Position numbers and translations under genes: made by a program
From: Candidatus Poseidoniales archaeon
GTDB lineage: Archaea > Thermoplasmatota > Poseidoniia > Poseidoniales > Poseidoniaceae
Length of the DNA stretch: 13,442 bases
Assembly: GCA_009887135.1 (NCBI GenBank)
Contig: QXYA01000140.1
Coordinates: 1 to 13,442, forward strand
Direction: 5' to 3'
Shown here: positions 6,646 to 13,442 of the stretch, piece after piece
Layout of the letters: every line of letters starts with the position of its first letter
Numbering within the stretch: the stretch's first letter is position 1
Notes under the pieces: model-generated
What the model was told of the DNA's origin: nothing
Seen by the model: the letters and a program-made list of their open reading frames with translations, nothing else
Database searches by the model: none

Positions 6646-8871
6646 TCAATAAATGGCGTAATAATCAGGTTTTTCGATATCAAATGCTACGACATCTGTT
6701 TGTTCCATCGTGTCGAGATTATGAACAGTAATTCCAGCACCAGATATTGCATAGATGAAATCACCCATGAAAATAGTACGGCGTATATTCTGCTCACCAC
6801 CCCACCAGTAATTGCTTTCTTCAGAATTCACTAAGGAAGAGTGATTGATTTCACCATGAATCAACATATTACCCGTGCTTTCGTTAACATTAACCAAGAT
6901 TGCCTTAGAGACGTATTCATAATGCCCTGAGTATTGTCCATTTGTTGAATCATCAACCCACCGGTATGTCGAGAGAGGGACGGCAAGCATCTCCTTTGGA
7001 CCCCAATATTGGAAGGCCTTGTGTTCATACATTGCTTCTGAATAAGCCCATGTCCATTGACCTTCTTCAGGATTTTCAACAGGGGAAAGAGAGAGAACAC
7101 TTGCTTCCTGTGGATCGGTAATGTTGCTAATATCAAAGGTTGAAAGGCGAGTATTTGACCAATCCAGCCCTAAACCGTCTTCTCCCGCAGGCCCCATTCC
7201 GATTGTAAGCAACATGTCTTCGTTGATTGGATGTATGTATGTCGATACGCCTGGAACCTTCAATTCTCCAAGAATCGCAGGACTCATTGGGTTGGACAGG
7301 TCAATGGTCCAAAGCGGGTCGATGTTCCTGAAGGTAACAAGATAGGCTCGATCTTCAACAAATCGAGCAGACCAAATGCGTTCTGTTTCTGCAATTCCAT
7401 CGAGGCGACCGTACTCTTGTAGTATTGGCTGATCGGTTGCAGGATCTACTCCACGAACAAGGGTAATGATGGAGGAAGACATTGGTTCAGGATCATCCAC
7501 CCACCACCTGTTCCACTGCCCTACAGTCGTAGCTACTCTGAGAACGCCTTCATGTTCAGAGATACTGAATTGGTCAAGAATAGTCCCATCGATTCGCCCA
7601 GAACCAGTGTATGTTGTGGTTCCAGGAACAGAAATATCGAATGTATGTATGTTGGTCTGTTCCATGACTTCGTCTTGACCCCAGAACCACCACCAGTCCC
7701 ATGAATTCTCACTCAATACAAGCACATCTTGTGAAGCATAAACCAATGGGTGATTGCTTAGAATGTGATCGGATTCGAATGAAAAAGAATCAGAAAAGAG
7801 GTCCAATGAGAGGATGTTGGTAAATCCACGACTAAAACCATCGAGCGGTTTTGCGAAATTTTGACACCTTTCTGAACGCATATCATGTTCAACAATGGTT
7901 CCATTTTTCCTTTCGTATATTTTTGGAATTAGGTCTTCTAATTCAAGAGAATTCAGCGCTTCAGCGTTTTCAATAATTGTTTCGTAAGCAACGACTTCGC
8001 GGTATGCTCTTCGATTATCTTCGTCCTGATAATCTAAGTCCCAATACTCGCTTGGCATATTGAGCCAACCTACTAGCCCAGGAACATTGAGCCAAGAATG
8101 GGTGATTGCTCTGATAGAGCCGCCAATCTCCCTTGCGTCAACACTGTACCCTTCAAGATACAATTCTTGAACAATTTCAGGCTCAGAACGATTTGTAATA
8201 TCATAGGTCGTGAATTTAGTTATGGATGAAGAACGCCATGAATTGTAGCCATCGTCCCATTGCAATAGTTTGTACAAATCATCATCTCGATCAGTATTCC
8301 AAGGCGAATAACTTGAGAGAACAATCAAGCGATCGCTATCAAGCATCATTGAAATTGGCTGGCCTTCAATACTAACATTTGATGTAAATTCAATTTCTCC
8401 AAATTCAGGAACAGTGAGTATCGACAGCGTACTTCCTTGAAGGACGTAGATGTAATATCCGTCGGTTTTAATGAAATCAGCTTCGTCAACACCTTGTTCT
8501 TGGTTATTGGTTCCACTGAAATCCTCTCCTTCGACACGTTTTGTAGATGTATCAACCGAATTACCACCCTCGCCATCCATTGCAGATTCAGCGACCATTC
8601 CATCGTCCCAACTTCGGTAATTGTATTCCTCTTCAACTGCCTGTAAGAGTTGAGTTCGGTATTCCTCAGCAATGCTTGCTTTGAGATCCATTTCCATGAA
8701 ATCACATGAATCATACTCAACGAGTTGGGGGGTTGAAATGATTCGTTCCGTTTTCACAGTCCAGTCTTCCGGCAATTTTGATAGAACAAATTCTTCATCA
8801 ACTGCGCCCAAACATCCAGACATAACCATCATGCTAAGGACGCCAAGGGCGACAATTTTCTTTGCGTTCAT
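6646..8871 (-). CDS. Secreted lipoprotein with C-terminal beta-propeller domain (COG4880/Beta_propel type)
   Basis: Probable surface-anchored protein of 741 residues. The N-terminus has MNAKK, a hydrophobic core and a lipobox-like MSGC with Cys20 as the expected lipidated residue. After an acidic, low-order linker (about 21-120) comes the family signature QGVDEADFIKTDGYYIYVL (126-144), followed by repeated strand-rich segments to the C-terminus, including WTIDLSNPMSPAILGELKVPG, a serine/aspartate-rich LSTFDISNITDP and MYEHKAFQYWGPKEMLAVPL. These match the archaeal and bacterial family of secreted propellers distantly related to WD-40. Trp is frequent, with a WWWFWG cluster in the middle. No enzymatic motif is seen; such proteins are usually thought to bind ligands or partners outside the cell. 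Start: ATG at 8871 before a normal signal sequence. A regulator gene ends 47 bases upstream on the same strand; the gap holds ATATATC, but only about 13 bases before the ATG. Confidence 0.92.
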   Translation of the reverse strand: MNAKKIVALGVLSMMVMSGCLGAVDEEFVLSKLPEDWTVKTERIISTPQLVEYDSCDFMEMDLKASIAEEYRTQLLQAVEEEYNYRSWDDGMVAESAMDGEGGNSVDTSTKRVEGEDFSGTNNQEQGVDEADFIKTDGYYIYVLQGSTLSILTVPEFGEIEFTSNVSIEGQPISMMLDSDRLIVLSSYSPWNTDRDDDLYKLLQWDDGYNSWRSSSITKFTTYDITNRSEPEIVQELYLEGYSVDAREIGGSIRAITHSWLNVPGLVGWLNMPSEYWDLDYQDEDNRRAYREVVAYETIIENAEALNSLELEDLIPKIYERKNGTIVEHDMRSERCQNFAKPLDGFSRGFTNILSLDLFSDSFSFESDHILSNHPLVYASQDVLVLSENSWDWWWFWGQDEVMEQTNIHTFDISVPGTTTYTGSGRIDGTILDQFSISEHEGVLRVATTVGQWNRWWVDDPEPMSSSIITLVRGVDPATDQPILQEYGRLDGIAETERIWSARFVEDRAYLVTFRNIDPLWTIDLSNPMSPAILGELKVPGVSTYIHPINEDMLLTIGMGPAGEDGLGLDWSNTRLSTFDISNITDPQEASVLSLSPVENPEEGQWTWAYSEAMYEHKAFQYWGPKEMLAVPLSTYRWVDDSTNGQYSGHYEYVSKAILVNVNESTGNMLIHGEINHSSLVNSEESNYWWGGEQNIRRTIFMGDFIYAISGAGITVHNLDTMEQTDVVAFDIEKPDYYAIY

Positions 8872-8918
8872 GATACTTGGATATATTCAGCCATTATGAA
8901 AGAGTTGGTACATTGATT

Positions 8919-9764
8919 TTACGAAACATCCATTTTATTCTGAATACCATTCAATTCGGTTAAACCATCCAAGGACAATTTCCATGGAGACTTTCGAGAT
9001 GAACCATTCTTTTCAACCAAATTTGAATTACGTAAGGAACTCATATGATGAGATAATAACTGACGAGAGATAGCGAGCTTTTGTTGAATCTCTTTACCAG
9101 TCAATCCCAAGGATTCAGACAGATATAGAATTTCTAAAATTGCTAAACGGGTGCCAACAATTGGGTGACGTATTGAATCAATATCATGAGAAGAGATCGT
9201 TGAGATAGCGTATCTCCTCAACTTACCATCTCTCCATGAAATAACAGCATTCTCTGTTTCCAGTACCCTCAGATGGTATGCCGTTACGCCGTTGGCTAAT
9301 CCAAGCCCATCACGAAGCGCAGAGAAATGGATGCCTGCATTGCCTTCAACGAACCCCAAGATTCGTCCACGTGTACGCTCATCGCTCTTGTTCTTGGTTG
9401 CTATTAGAGGAGCAAGGAATGCGAGGAAGAACAATATTCGAATAAACTCGAACAAGAATGAACCAAACAGAAGCGATGAAAACACACCTCCTCCAATTCC
9501 AAAGAAGACATATGGCAGCGTATTATCAACAGATTTTGCATCCCTCTGTTCAGATTCTACCGGTTGAAAAAAAGCCCCATCAGATTCTTGAGAGTCGTCT
9601 GACTCAGCACTTTCCGGCTGAGTAGTGAACGGATCTCCTTCTGGGGTATTTTCCTCTTCAGATGTTGTCGAAACACCCTCTTCCTCAAGGAACACAACCC
9701 CTCCTACAATTGAAAGAAAAGCTAAAAGGGCAAGAAATCGGACAACGAAGACGCCTCTCATCAC
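8919..9764 (-). CDS. Membrane-anchored regulator with tandem winged-helix domains
   Basis: Probable transcription regulator of 281 residues. Seen in order: a basic N-terminus and hydrophobic segment (about 4-26); an acidic Ser/Glu/Asp/Gln-rich linker (27-80); a long hydrophobic stretch (about 84-122) broken by Glu106 and Arg109; a basic stop KNKSDERTRGR (124-134); then two winged helix-turn-helix units at about 131-190 and 203-272. The first includes LRDGLGLANGVTAYHLRVLE, the second LTGKEIQQKLAISRQLLSHH, both with typical recognition-helix patterns followed by wing residues. Tandem winged helices tied to the membrane are common in Euryarchaeota. The start is a GTG at 9764 directly followed by an ATG at 9761; either is possible and no ribosome site is clear. 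It faces the CYTH gene across a short divergent region and lies 47 bases upstream of the lipoprotein gene, its most likely partner or target. Confidence 0.85.
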   Translation of the reverse strand: MMRGVFVVRFLALLAFLSIVGGVVFLEEEGVSTTSEEENTPEGDPFTTQPESAESDDSQESDGAFFQPVESEQRDAKSVDNTLPYVFFGIGGGVFSSLLFGSFLFEFIRILFFLAFLAPLIATKNKSDERTRGRILGFVEGNAGIHFSALRDGLGLANGVTAYHLRVLETENAVISWRDGKLRRYAISTISSHDIDSIRHPIVGTRLAILEILYLSESLGLTGKEIQQKLAISRQLLSHHMSSLRNSNLVEKNGSSRKSPWKLSLDGLTELNGIQNKMDVS

Positions 9765-9822
9765 AAAGGAATTCTAATTGGACACATATCAATAACGTGG
9801 TAAATTGATTTGACAATGTTTG

Positions 9823-9846
9823 GTGACCATTATGTGCTTCGGTCAC
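9823..9846 (+). repeat. 6-bp inverted repeat upstream of the CYTH ribosome site
   Basis: GTGACC (9823-9828) pairs exactly with GGTCAC (9841-9846) across 12 bases. It ends just before the GGAG site at 9849-9852. It could be an operator for the adjacent winged-helix regulator, a leader hairpin influencing access to the ribosome site, or chance. Confidence 0.35.
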
Positions 9847-9848
9847 GT

Positions 9849-9852
9849 GGAG
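9849..9852 (+). promoter_or_regulatory. Shine-Dalgarno site of the CYTH gene
   Basis: GGAG with a five-base spacer (TAAAC) before the ATG at 9858. It decides in favour of this start over the in-frame TTG at 9810 and ATG at 9816. Confidence 0.7.
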
Positions 9853-9857
9853 TAAAC

Positions 9858-10406
9858 ATGAACGAAAACGTTGAGATTGAACGACGTTTTCTTGTTGATG
9901 GCCGAAACGACAAGCCTTGGCAAGGTGGCGAATACCTCGAGATTCAACAATACTATCTGTCTGAAGTTACCTATGAAAACGGAGAAGTTACATGGCGCAA
10001 CCAGACGCTTGTTAAGGACAATCGCGATTTAGGTGACGTTAGGACGTGGAGAATTCGACACCAGATTGATAAGAAAGGAACAACGATTATTCTTACCACA
10101 AAAGGTAAGAGAACCGGAGCTACTGCTACTGAATTCGAATGGAATCTGCCATTTCAACTCTATGAAAAACTGAATTTTGAAGGCTTGCCTACGGTTGTAA
10201 AAACACGTTATCTATGGAATGGTGATGATGGATTGTTATGGGAAGTTGATGAGTTTGAAGAATCTCTCTCAGGACTCGTTATTGCTGAAGTTGAATTAGA
10301 AAGAGAAGATCAACATGTTACATTACCATCGTGGGCAGGACTCGAATTAACACACCTCAAAGGTTGGTCGAATGCTGCCCTTGCGGAGATGCTTACTCAA
10401 GCATAA
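9858..10406 (+). CDS. CYTH domain (triphosphate tunnel metalloenzyme) protein
   Basis: Member of the CYTH superfamily, whose beta-barrel tunnel binds triphosphates with a divalent metal; known activities include inorganic triphosphatase, thiamine triphosphatase and class IV adenylate cyclase. In 182 residues the signature ExExK appears as E6-I-E8-R-R10, a Lys-to-Arg change seen in some members. Further tunnel positions are visible: TTKGK (80-84), EFEW (92-95), KTRY (115-118), WEVDEFE (128-134) and IAEVELE (142-148). An extra loop, about residues 36-62, separates the second strand from the RTWRIRHQ strand. The ATG at 9858 follows GGAG with good spacing. The gene is single on the plus strand, divergent from the winged-helix regulator, and its stop overlaps the end of the aminotransferase gene by 10 bases. 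The substrate cannot be named; a simple tripolyphosphatase is the conservative guess. Confidence 0.92.
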   Translation: MNENVEIERRFLVDGRNDKPWQGGEYLEIQQYYLSEVTYENGEVTWRNQTLVKDNRDLGDVRTWRIRHQIDKKGTTIILTTKGKRTGATATEFEWNLPFQLYEKLNFEGLPTVVKTRYLWNGDDGLLWEVDEFEESLSGLVIAEVELEREDQHVTLPSWAGLELTHLKGWSNAALAEMLTQA

Positions 10407-11497
10407 TCCTCGAGTGCAGATGCAACCCTTGAACGCTCTTTATCGGTCAGGCCATGGTGAATAGGTACGGCGACTAAGCGAGTACAAATTGATTCCGTGA
10501 CATCGATTTTTGCATCGTGCTGAGGGTGCGAAGCATATACTGGGTGTTGATGGCAGGGTGTTGAATAGAATACTCGGGCATCAATGTTTTTTCCAGACAT
10601 GTAGGTGATGAAATGCGCTGCGTCATCCACCTTGACACAGTATTGATGCCACCCATGTTCTGAATCAGGGAACGTTGATGGCGCCGTGATAAGTTCATTT
10701 TGATCGATAGCCGAGGCATATTGTTTAGCAGTATTTCTGCGAAGTTCCAACCATTGATCTAAGTGTTCAAGTTGCTTTCGCCCGATTGCCGCAAACACTT
10801 CCGACATTCGCATATTTGTGCCCACTTCTTGTGATTGCAGTGTCCCGTCCCGGCCATGATTGATAATCGATCTCATTCGGCTTCCAATTGCTTCATGATC
10901 GGTTGTAATCATTCCGCCTTCACCTCCCACCGCCATATTTTTTGAGGGGAAAAAGGAGAAGCAAGCAATGTCGCCAAGCGACCCTGACATACGCCTTTCA
11001 CCACCGATTAGCACAGAAGTTCCGTGTGCTTGTGCAGCATCTTCAATCAGGCCGATTTTATTCTTTCTACAGAGTTCAATCAATGCAGGGTCATACGTTT
11101 GGCCAAACAGATGAACCCCGATAACTGCTTTTGTTTTCTCTGTTATACGTTTTTGAACATCATTGACATCAATACACCAATAATCAGGATGAACATCCGC
11201 AAAGACAGGAGTTGCCCCAACCATCGAAACGGATGTTGCAGTTGCAATGAAGGTCATAGAGGGCACGATTACTTCGTCCCCAATCCCAATATCAAGCAAT
11301 CTTAACGCTGCAATTAACGCACCTGACCCGCTGTTGCATGGTGCAGCGTAGGACACATGACAGTATTCAGCAAATTCTTGTGAAAATGCTCTTCCATGAG
11401 GCCCTTTGACCCATTGTCCTGAATCAAGTGTTGCCATTGCCGCATCCCTCATGCCTTCAGTCCAAGAAGGTCTGGCGAGAGGAATATGTTCACTCAT
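10397..11497 (-). CDS. DegT/DnrJ/EryC1/StrS-family PLP-dependent sugar aminotransferase
   Basis: Transfers an amino group, usually from glutamate, to a keto-sugar nucleotide in the making of amino-sugars for glycans or S-layer glycosylation. From the ATG at 11497 the protein has 366 residues, normal for the family. Seen: IPLARPSW (5-12), the glycine-rich NSGSGAL (55-61), GDEVIVPSMTFIAT (73-86), EDAAQAHG (152-159) with the PLP-contacting Asp153 and Gln156, and FSFFPSKN (180-187) with Lys186 the Schiff-base lysine, then GGEGG. The C-terminal half has NMRMSE and ARVFYSTPCHQHP, as in nucleotide-sugar members. An upstream in-frame TTG at 11563 would add 22 residues and is less likely; no clear ribosome site precedes the ATG, but CTCGGCGAG (11500-11508), an odd-centred palindrome, abuts it. 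A Gfo/Idh-type oxidoreductase in the window is a possible pathway partner. Confidence 0.95.
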   Translation of the reverse strand: MSEHIPLARPSWTEGMRDAAMATLDSGQWVKGPHGRAFSQEFAEYCHVSYAAPCNSGSGALIAALRLLDIGIGDEVIVPSMTFIATATSVSMVGATPVFADVHPDYWCIDVNDVQKRITEKTKAVIGVHLFGQTYDPALIELCRKNKIGLIEDAAQAHGTSVLIGGERRMSGSLGDIACFSFFPSKNMAVGGEGGMITTDHEAIGSRMRSIINHGRDGTLQSQEVGTNMRMSEVFAAIGRKQLEHLDQWLELRRNTAKQYASAIDQNELITAPSTFPDSEHGWHQYCVKVDDAAHFITYMSGKNIDARVFYSTPCHQHPVYASHPQHDAKIDVTESICTRLVAVPIHHGLTDKERSRVASALEDYA

Positions 11498-11587
11498 GGC
11501 TCGGCGAGGCTTACGACCTTCAAGAGCATACGCTTTGAACCATCTGCGCGTCGTTGAATTCAAGACCCCAACCGTCTGTGGGTGTTT
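11498..11587. promoter_or_regulatory. Divergent intergenic region between the aminotransferase and HerA-like genes
   Basis: Ninety bases from which both genes must be started. No convincing TATA box was found by eye. On the plus strand GGGTG (11580-11584) lies three bases before the HerA-like ATG. CTCGGCGAG at 11500-11508 is a short odd-centred palindrome next to the aminotransferase start. Otherwise I see nothing in it. Confidence 0.35.
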
Positions 11588-13442
11588 ATGGTGTCCGAAG
11601 ACGAGTCAGTCTCTGATTCAGACCTCGCCTCACTGGTGGGAGATATTCTCAACCCAGAAACTCCCGCGAAATCGAATAAGAAATTCAAGCCCAAGGGCAT
11701 GTTTCTTGGTCACCGCAGAGATACAGGAGCCCCTATCGACATTCCTTCCCAAGTCTTAGCTCGTCACGCCGCAATGCTCGGTTCTACGGGTTCGGGAAAG
11801 ACGGTTATGGCGAAAGCCCTGATCGAAGAAGCCGCCCTAGCAGGTATTCCAGCCCTTATCATCGATCCACAGGGCGATTTAGCAAGACTCGCTCTAGGCA
11901 TCGATGAGGGCGAACTTCATGAAAAAGACGGAGATATCGAACGCAAGCGCAAACTCATGGAAGATTGCGAAGTTCGAATATGGACGCCTCTACGGAGCAA
12001 AGGGCTACCTCTTTGCATTGATCCATTTCGAGCACCACCTGCAGATCTCGATGCCGAGGAAGCGATTACAGCCTGGGATATGGTCGCTGCTGGTTTCACA
12101 AGTCTAGCAGGTTATGATGTAGAAAAGGCACAAGGAAAAGTTGTCAAACCATTTCTCTATGAAATCCTTGTAGAAGGAACAAGATGTGGTCTCGACGTAG
12201 GAGATTTCCAATCACTCGCCCGTGTCGTTCGAGAACCGCATCACGAATTCACAAAGCATCTCTATCCACTCTGTTTCATTGAAGATGAAGACGGTGAAAA
12301 ACCAGAAGTTCCGCCATGGGACGAGGTCATGTTTGACCACCGCCTTGCTAATTTTGAGGAACGCCTACCCAAAACAACGCGTAATGACTTGGCTCGAAGA
12401 CTGGCTGCCTTTTCTTCAGGAGTCAACCAACTTCTCTTCTCAAACGGTGTTGCTATTGATATTGATGCGTTTGCAGAACCGACGATTCCAGGTAAGATTC
12501 CACTGAATATTATCTATCTTAATACGATTCAAGACGAAGCTCAGAAGCAGTATTTTGTCCAAGAACTCTCTAGAGAATTGTATGATTGGATGCTAACACA
12601 ACAACCAGCGGAAGGTGAATTGAAACTTCTTTTCTTCATGGATGAAGTCGCCCCGTATCTTCCACCTCATCCCCGAAACCCTCCTGCTAAGGACCTCATC
12701 AAATTAATTTTCAAACAAGCGAGGAAATACGGAGTCGCTTGTGTTCTAGCAACACAAAATGTCTCTGACGTTGACTACAAAATTCTCGCCCAAGCAAATA
12801 CTACATTCATCGGGAGATTTACACAACCCCAAGACGTCGAAAAAGTCAGACACCTCCTCAAAGAGAGTGGAGGTGATCAAGACCTTGTCGCCCAATTACC
12901 AACCCTCGGTCCTGGCGAATTCCAAATGGTTGCGCCTGACGTTGATCCTGCTCCAGTTCCGATTCAGTGCCGTTGGCTGTACACAGATCACGGTTCTCCT
13001 TTGAACGAAGATCAGGTTGAGGATCTTATCTCTCCAGAAGTCCGCGCTTGGGCAAAAGCACGGTCTGCTGGAAGGAAAGGACGAGGCTCTGGAGCCGCCC
13101 ATGCAGCAAGCAGAGGGTCAAAATGGTCATCAAAACAAGAAGACACTGAAGCCGAAAGCCTCGTTGAATCAGCAAGAATAAAAGCGATTGGTGGAATGAC
13201 TGCAGCCGGAAAAGGGATGGTTGATGAATCTGGATTCGAGGTCCGTTTAATGGGCGGATTATCAGTTCTCAAGGATGGAAAAGACCCTCTTTACACGATG
13301 CAAGCAGCAGTAAACGGAGCATCAGTTATTGCTCTCTGCTGGGCGTTTGTAGCCTTACTTGAAGCTTGGAGAACAGGCGATATTGGATGGACTGGACTTG
13401 CTTTCAGTGGAATAATTACGCTCACAGTCGCCCTATTCATCA
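11588..13442 (+). CDS. HerA/FtsK-superfamily ATPase with C-terminal membrane helices, 3' end cut by window
   Basis: P-loop ATPase of the HerA helicase-like (DUF87/DUF853-like) group. The frame is open from the ATG at 11588 to the right edge: 618 residues with no stop. Seen: an acidic then Lys-rich N-terminus (1-36); a segment running into Walker A GSTGSGKT (65-72); LIIDPQGDLARLA, a hallmark of the group; Walker B KLLFFMDE (D352, E353); LATQNVSDVDYK, a sensor-type segment; and NTTFIGRFTQPQDVEKVR, with an arginine in the usual finger region. After PIQCRWLYTDHG comes a basic Gly/Ser/Lys-rich linker (about 490-530), then two hydrophobic stretches, about 577-594 and 603-618 onward, that look like membrane helices. 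Classic HerA has none and pairs with NurA; no nurA is visible here. DNA pumping or resection at a membrane is an inference. The start at 11588 follows an upstream in-frame stop at 11555. Confidence 0.88.
   Translation, partial: MVSEDESVSDSDLASLVGDILNPETPAKSNKKFKPKGMFLGHRRDTGAPIDIPSQVLARHAAMLGSTGSGKTVMAKALIEEAALAGIPALIIDPQGDLARLALGIDEGELHEKDGDIERKRKLMEDCEVRIWTPLRSKGLPLCIDPFRAPPADLDAEEAITAWDMVAAGFTSLAGYDVEKAQGKVVKPFLYEILVEGTRCGLDVGDFQSLARVVREPHHEFTKHLYPLCFIEDEDGEKPEVPPWDEVMFDHRLANFEERLPKTTRNDLARRLAAFSSGVNQLLFSNGVAIDIDAFAEPTIPGKIPLNIIYLNTIQDEAQKQYFVQELSRELYDWMLTQQPAEGELKLLFFMDEVAPYLPPHPRNPPAKDLIKLIFKQARKYGVACVLATQNVSDVDYKILAQANTTFIGRFTQPQDVEKVRHLLKESGGDQDLVAQLPTLGPGEFQMVAPDVDPAPVPIQCRWLYTDHGSPLNEDQVEDLISPEVRAWAKARSAGRKGRGSGAAHAASRGSKWSSKQEDTEAESLVESARIKAIGGMTAAGKGMVDESGFEVRLMGGLSVLKDGKDPLYTMQAAVNGASVIALCWAFVALLEAWRTGDIGWTGLAFSGIITLTVALFI

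Larger units (their letters stand above)
9765..9857. promoter_or_regulatory. Divergent intergenic region between the regulator and CYTH genes
   Basis: This stretch must drive the regulator leftwards and the CYTH gene rightwards. AT-rich stretches include TTGATATG on the minus strand (about 25-32 bases before the regulator ATG, suitable for a weak TATA box of a leaderless transcript) and TAAATTGATTTG on the plus strand from 9801. Neither is a clear consensus. ACGTGG followed by TAAA occurs near both 9795 and 9845. A dyad lies at 9823-9846. Confidence 0.4.

Noticed and set aside
8346..8720. Open frame of 124 codons on the minus strand in another frame
   Set aside because: It falls inside the beta-propeller lipoprotein gene and shows no protein-like pattern.
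11406..11759. Open frame of 117 codons on the plus strand spanning the aminotransferase start and HerA-like start
   Set aside because: It overlaps two well-supported genes in wrong frames and has no motif.
1..13442. tRNA, rRNA, CRISPR arrays, insertion sequences or attachment sites
   Set aside because: Gaps between genes are all under about 95 bases, and none shows a cloverleaf, spaced repeats or terminal inverted repeats by eye.

Overview
The window reads as a compact archaeal chromosome segment, most likely from Thermoplasmatota and perhaps marine group II (Poseidoniales). This is judged from gene content, not from a search: a group II chaperonin (thermosome) subunit, a PilT-family ATPase with a C-terminal KH-like domain, a HerA-type ATPase, a membrane-bound tandem winged-helix regulator and a COG4880-type secreted beta-propeller lipoprotein. 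A bacterial-style bifunctional PurH also sits here. Base composition is moderate by eye. Genes are packed with gaps of about 10 to 95 bases. I see no tRNA, rRNA, CRISPR array or insertion sequence, and no gene-free stretch above 300 bases.

Layout. From 11497 leftwards nearly everything is on the minus strand. In transcription order: a DegT-type sugar aminotransferase (11497-10397); then, after a plus-strand CYTH gene (9858-10406), a membrane-anchored winged-helix regulator (9764-8919), a beta-propeller lipoprotein (8871-6646), a Gfo/Idh/MocA oxidoreductase (6594-5647), a four-helix membrane protein (5628-5272), a PilT-type ATPase lacking the PIN domain its family normally carries (5230-3890), a divergent thermosome subunit (3851-2268), purH (2204-567) and the 5' part of an isocitrate/isopropylmalate dehydrogenase gene (502 to the left edge). 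The last six could form one or two transcription units. On the plus strand, a HerA/FtsK-like ATPase runs off the right edge (11588-13442) and appears to acquire membrane helices near its C-terminus.

How the genes may work together. PurH closes purine synthesis to IMP, and the dehydrogenase belongs to amino-acid or 2-oxoacid metabolism. The oxidoreductase and the aminotransferase are the two enzyme types that, as a pair, make amino-sugars for surface glycans, although here they lie about 4 kb apart. The regulator and the lipoprotein are consecutive in one direction and may be an envelope sensing and response unit. The ATPase and thermosome genes are nearly contiguous and may be translated together.

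No single obviously new defence or mobile system is present. The points most worth a second look are the PIN-less ATPase beside a divergent chaperonin, the HerA-like ATPase with putative C-terminal membrane helices, the regulator/lipoprotein pair, and two inverted repeats in intergenic or leader positions.
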